64,000 bases of DNA, taken from assembly GCF_018691265.1 (NCBI RefSeq), contig NW_024881303.1, positions 12,765,777 through 12,829,776 of the forward strand. The letters run 5' to 3'. Shown in pieces: positions 59,201 to 64,000 of this stretch (position 1 is the stretch's first letter; each line of letters starts with the position of its first letter). The DNA is from Tyto alba (lineage: Eukaryota > Chordata > Aves > Strigiformes > Tytonidae). Made by a program: the position numbers and the translations under genes. The notes under the pieces are model-generated. The model worked only from the letters and a program-made list of their open reading frames with translations, made no database searches and was not told the origin of the DNA.

Positions 59201-62200
59201 GATAGAGGAAAAGATGGAGGAGGCAAAAATTGAGGAAAATAAGGGGAAGTGAGGAAAAGTACTTACTCCACTTGAGGAGGAGGCGCTGGCCCCTGGAAGC
59301 CTCCCAGTTAGACAAAGGCCTCCTTCTGTTTCCAAATTCCCCATACAGAAATGTGGACAAGAAAAACTTCCCTCCTGCTCCTGACAAAGCAAATTGGGAC
59401 GTGCCCTATAACAAAAGCTACCGAAGCAAAGTCAGCATTGGCACAAGAACAAATGGGTCTGAGCTGCCCACGGATGTGTTTAAGGTGGCAGGAAGAAGCC
59501 TGGCTCTGGGGTGGCAAAGAGCTGGAGCCCAATTCAGTATGAGAGAGCGAGCTTGCTGCGTTCATTAAAGGGATTATGTAGTGCGATCACTTTCGAAGAC
59601 GGGCAACTTGTTTCAACAGTCCCAAAGACCCCCACCTCTGTTCCCAAATCCTGCTGTGCTTTCCACAGCTCACTTTTGCCCACTTCACGTGCTTTCATGG
59701 AGCCAGCAGCACCACACTTCAAGAATGAAGAACAAAGGCGCAAAACAAATTTGGGAGCTATTAATGTAGCGCCATACATATTTATACTCTTACACGGATA
59801 AGACCAACTTTTTCACTTAGGAATATAGGGCCAATCAAAGGCTGCAAGAGCACATACAGATCCATCCCAAAATAATGATTTCTGTGTATTTCAGGAATGA
59901 GCCTTAACTATACTTAGGATAAGGAATTTGTCTTCATGTGATGAGCCTGACCTCATCATCTACAAAGGGAGAGGTCGTGAGCAAGCAGTCACTCCTCTCG
60001 TCTGCAAGGCCCAAATCACCAGTATATTTCATATATTTAAAGTACTGATCTGGAACCCATTGCCGTAGCGTCTGGGTGCCTCATAGTCTGCCTAAAAATA
60101 AACAAATATCATTTACCCAAGTGGGTGACTCATAAGCATACACGAGCCCCTTCTAGTGTGAGCGGGTTGGCTGGTTAATTAACTTGAAGTCTGACTAACA
60201 GATGATCCTAATATTATCCTCAAACTACCATCAAGCCACTTTAATTAGTATATGTAAAAGGACCAAAGTGCACAGAGTAGTAAACTAATCTCCCCTTCTC
60301 TCTTACATTATGTGCTAGAAAAAATTCCCTGTTCTCACACCAGAATTCATCCCTATTGACAAGAAGCACTCATAGAGCTCTTTCCATTCAAAATACAGGC
60401 AGAGGGGCAGGTTTTGATCATAGCACCAGCAAAAAACCTTCACCAAACCATGAACCCAGCATAAAACTCAATCCACTCTTCAGATACTTACCACAGTGCT
60501 CATGTAGACCATTGTTGATATTTCTGATAACTTAACTTCTCCTTCCATCCTCTCCACACTCCTAAAAAATACAGTCTATTGAGACTATATTTCTGAATCT
60601 TGGCCTCATGGGAAATATTTTTTTTAAATAATGTAAATGTTTCAAAATAAAAATATTTTTGAATGAGTGGAGCCCTCTGGGATCTGATAAGTGGTTTATT
60701 TCCTTTAGTTTAGTTTTTTTGTTTTTAAAAACTCTTGTTTACATATAGGTATATACAAACACACAAGAAAAAAAATATATCTTTATATACATACACATAC
60801 ACAGAGATACACAGGACCATGTGGAACTCTTTTTGCCAAGCCAGACTCAGCCCAGGGAGAGCTTTTCTGGCAAGCACAGGAACCTTTGCTATCCTTTGAC
60901 TCAGTAGCAGCCCTCTCACTGCCAGCAACATTAGTTTAGTTATCATTCAAAAACTCAGAAAAAAAAATCTAGGCTTAATTTCTATAAAAAAACACTGTAC
61001 TCAATTGTTCCAAAAAAAAAAAAAAAAAAAAAAAGCTGGTTTGTTTTTTTTTTTAATAAAAAAAGAACAAATATTGTGGCATCTCTCCATGAAGTGCTAC
61101 AATTGGCCACCTTTAAAAGACGCTTGAAGTTTAAACCCATGTTATACTCCACATGCTGGTTATTTTCCAGTCCAAGCAACTCCTCTGGGCTGGAGAGGGA
61201 AGGAAGGGGGATCCCGGCAGACACTCCTCATCTATAATCAGCAGCTATAATTGCACTTTGCTTTAGCTGGCTCTAGCATTTTCCAGGCTAAACCCCACTG
61301 TTCTCATGCAGGGAAAACTCTTTGGAAGTCAATACAGAACTGCTGCTCTGAAGTCAATGAGAATTGACTTTTTCAGCCTGTCTGCAGGTGCCAGCCACGG
61401 TCGCTTTTTGACATCCCTGCATTACTCCGGCTTTGTGTGTACCAATGAGTGAAGTTGCTCCCCGGTGACTAACATGAAGAGACTTATTACTACCAACTGC
61501 TGCAGGAACTCTCTCTTTGCTCAGGAGATAAAAATGTGTGTTTTGGAGCCAAAGAACCAGACAGCCAGAGTAAAACATGCTGAAGCTGATGAGGAAACTC
61601 CTACTCCAGCTTCAGCGGGACCAGGAATTCGCCCTCCTCAGCGTGGCTAATGGGTATGTGCCGTGGCTGGTGAGGACGTGCCGCCGTGCCTCTGGGTGCT
61701 GTGGCTCCTTCACAGCTGGCGCCCCGAGGGTCGGCTCTGCCGCCCCGCAGCACACGCACAGAAACATCCCGGGTAAGGCCAGAGCTCACATCGCGAAGCG
61801 GTCGCGTCTCCACATCAAGCCCAACATTGCTCTCTACAGAAATATATGCTGGCCAGTGCCCCATCTAATGAATGTGAAAAACACCTGGTCTCATAACCAC
61901 TTCTGTGGGCTCCGTGGAGCTGAACTCAGATGATTCTTTAGGGCTAAATGCACTTTTCTTGGCATAGCTACTTAAGTTTTCTACCAGCATTCCAAAATGT
62001 ATGAAAACAAAGATAATTAAGGTTTTCACCTTACTTTATTGACTATTGCAAAGCAATGTTCACCAGTGCCTGCATAATTATCTAAGTGAGATAATACAAC
62101 AAACACCTTTCAAGCCACAGGACTGCATCAGTGGATGAGCTGTGCGTATTACTTGTACCACGAAAAATGCTGTTAAAGTAAGTAGGGCTTTGTTCTATGT

Positions 62201-64000
62201 TATCCTTCAAAAGTTATTTTTTTGTAAGAGTTATGAAAGTACATGGAAAAAAAAAATAATAATAATGGAAAAATGTGCTGTAGAGGCAAACACAATGCTC
62301 CCTACAAAAAACAGCCCAAAGAAGAAGAAAAAAAAAAATAATCCCAACATTGTTTCATGCAGATTTTGTTCCAGGGAAAATAATTACCATGGATAGTGCA
62401 AATAGGCAGTTCTCTGACCTGACCAGAGTCTCAATAAAGACAAGAAAATCTTAATGTCGTGGGGTTTTTTTCCTTTTAAGATGCTTGTGAATTTCATGGG
62501 ATATTTTCAGCCTGATGTTGGGAAAGTGGTAGAAAATACAAACAATTTCACATGCTACACCCGACCCTTTTCTCTCCACTGAATGCTTTTCTGGATATGT
62601 AATTGCAGTTTCTGTTTGACCTTCCGCCTAACTCTAGAAAAGTAACACCCAGAGCTACCAGGGAAACAAAATAGCTGATTTTACATCAGTGTAGCAGCAA
62701 AACTGATTATACGGACCACATTCTCAAATTTATCCAGTGAACCACTAGAAAAATAGAGACATTTTAATTATCTGAGTAAAACTAGTGTGATGCTGAAATT
62801 GGTAGCATCCTTTCAGCATTAGCAAAGGCTGCCAGTTTGTGCTGAGGGTCAGAGTCTTCTTTATCTCTACGTAATGGGGTTTTCTCATTTAATGAAGGTA
62901 CCTCTGCCACTGAGCTGGGGTTTTTTCTACTTCTGTTAAGGAAAGCAAGAGATTAAATTAAAAATTAGAACCCCCCTGGCACAAAAACAAAGGATGACTT
63001 TAAAAGACATTTAAACTACAAGCTTATTTCTGTCTAAAATACGTAATTTGTGCCAATGTACTGTGTGCTGTGACATTACACTGCAGTAAAGTGAATTCTG
63101 CCATGAATGCTACTAAAGAAAAATAGTTTATATTGTAACTCCCACCTTGGGGTTTGTGTCTGGATTTGTTTTCTGAACAGGCATTTTTATTATTATTGTT
63201 ATTATTATTACTTTAAAGCTCCTATGTAAAAAACATCTGTAGTTGTTTGTTTGGGGTTTTTTCTTCTTAACTTCAGCATCTAAACAGAATTCATCCCTTT
63301 TGTTTGAGTAAAGCCTTGTGGTGGGGTAAGAGCCCATGCCCAGGGGACTGCCCCTAGCAGCATCCTCGGGGCGAGCCTTTCTCTTTGGTTCCCTGAGACC
63401 ATGGGGGAAGAGCTCCTCCCTTCTCCCTCACCGTCTCTCTGTTCCAGGAGCCCAGAGGTGATGCTTCCATATGAGTACCTCATCCACTGCTCGTCTGCCA
63501 AGCAATTCCTACAGGATGTAGAGGACATGGACTTGGCCCCTCTCTCCTTTGTCTATATCCTGAAGCAAGGAGAGAAATGAGTTATATCTTCAGATTGTGC
63601 AGAAATGTGCTCCTGTAAATATGGTTACGCTCCACCCATGTAGCACACACATGCTCTGGACTGTTTCAGCTCATGGAGATCAGACTTTTCCAAGCAGAAG
63701 CACTTACCAGGTGCTACACGTTGATCGCTAAACTAGATCAGAAATAGGATCTAAAGTCTATAGAGTTCTCAGAGTCCAGAGAGCTTGGCACATGTTTTTT
63801 TTTTTTCAAGATTCTAGTAACAGAGGGGCTTGGAACATCTTGTGATCATCTGGCCATGAAGAAAGGACTACCCTATACCACTGCTGCTAGTGATAGCATT
63901 GTTGGTATCACTGATGGCAGGCAGATGGATTTCAAAAATCCCTTCCCAGCTCTGGTCCCTGTGATTCAGTAACCAGCTGATCCTGCAACACCCGAGCCAG
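56291..64000. other. Non-coding block to window end
   Basis: No gene is recognised. Features seen are an A-run facing a T-run at 61012-61054, A-rich tracts near 62240 and 62320, a (TTA)n-like stretch near 63190, and AT-rich homeodomain-motif-rich DNA near 60.1-60.25 kb. Longer frames near 58.4-59.4 and 61.6-61.9 kb are open in several overlapping frames and lack domain similarity. Confidence 0.5.
61012..61054. repeat. A23 and T11 inverted homopolymers
   Basis: About 23 A, a nine-base spacer (GCTGGTTTG), then 11 T. On either strand this could fold into an A-T hairpin. Confidence 0.8.

Noticed and set aside
58389..59387. Frames of 93-172 codons on both strands
   Set aside because: Multiple overlapping open frames in moderately GC-rich DNA, with no family resemblance.
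61577..61933. 118-codon plus-strand frame
   Set aside because: The translation has mixed composition without a recognisable domain, and an antisense frame of 87 codons is open over the same DNA.
1..64000. CRISPR arrays, bacterial operons, integrated phage or plasmid features
   Set aside because: No spaced identical repeats, no ribosome-binding-site and ORF packing, and clear vertebrate CR1 content.

Overview
The window reads as nuclear DNA of a sauropsid, most likely a bird. It is AT-rich, has few repeats, has no bacterial-style gene packing, and its recognisable interspersed repeats are CR1 LINE fragments with the typical avian 3' end. No intact, recognisable protein-coding gene could be named. 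Almost all long open frames come from GC-rich or repeat sequence that happens to lack stop codons.

Layout. Positions 1-34,400 are AT-rich, intron-like or intergenic DNA with many poly(A) and A/C-rich tracts. They hold two minus-strand CR1 3' fragments (about 3.5 and 15.1 kb) and one larger plus-strand CR1 reverse-transcriptase pseudogene (21.4-22.4 kb). A small CpG-rich patch at 12.65-12.85 kb interrupts this block. Positions 34.5-36.65 kb form a strong CpG island with (CA)n, (CCCT)n and (TAA)n tracts, a perfect CArG box and a minus-strand splice-donor consensus. This is the best promoter in the window. It is followed by a 0.93-kb G-rich minisatellite (36.69-37.63 kb) of about 45 units. From 37.7 kb to the end the DNA is again low in genes. 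It contains an old CR1/L3-like LINE remnant (39.7-40.5 kb), a decayed tRNA-Arg gene (47.2 kb, minus strand) and some AT-rich blocks that look like conserved noncoding DNA.

Gene content. The splice-signal orientation around the CpG island, and a series of short open blocks to its left, suggest a minus-strand transcription unit starting in the island and running leftward. Several candidate exons have good acceptors, donors and mutually compatible phases. They are short, lack a clear start codon and match no family that could be recognised, so they are reported at low confidence. Chance matches cannot be excluded without transcript or comparative data.

No undescribed defence-type or mobile system was found. 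The most unusual objects are the higher-order G-rich minisatellite next to the CpG island, the CpG-decayed tRNA-Arg relic, and a possible two-exon mini-protein with a mitochondrial-type N-terminus in the 12.7-kb CpG patch.
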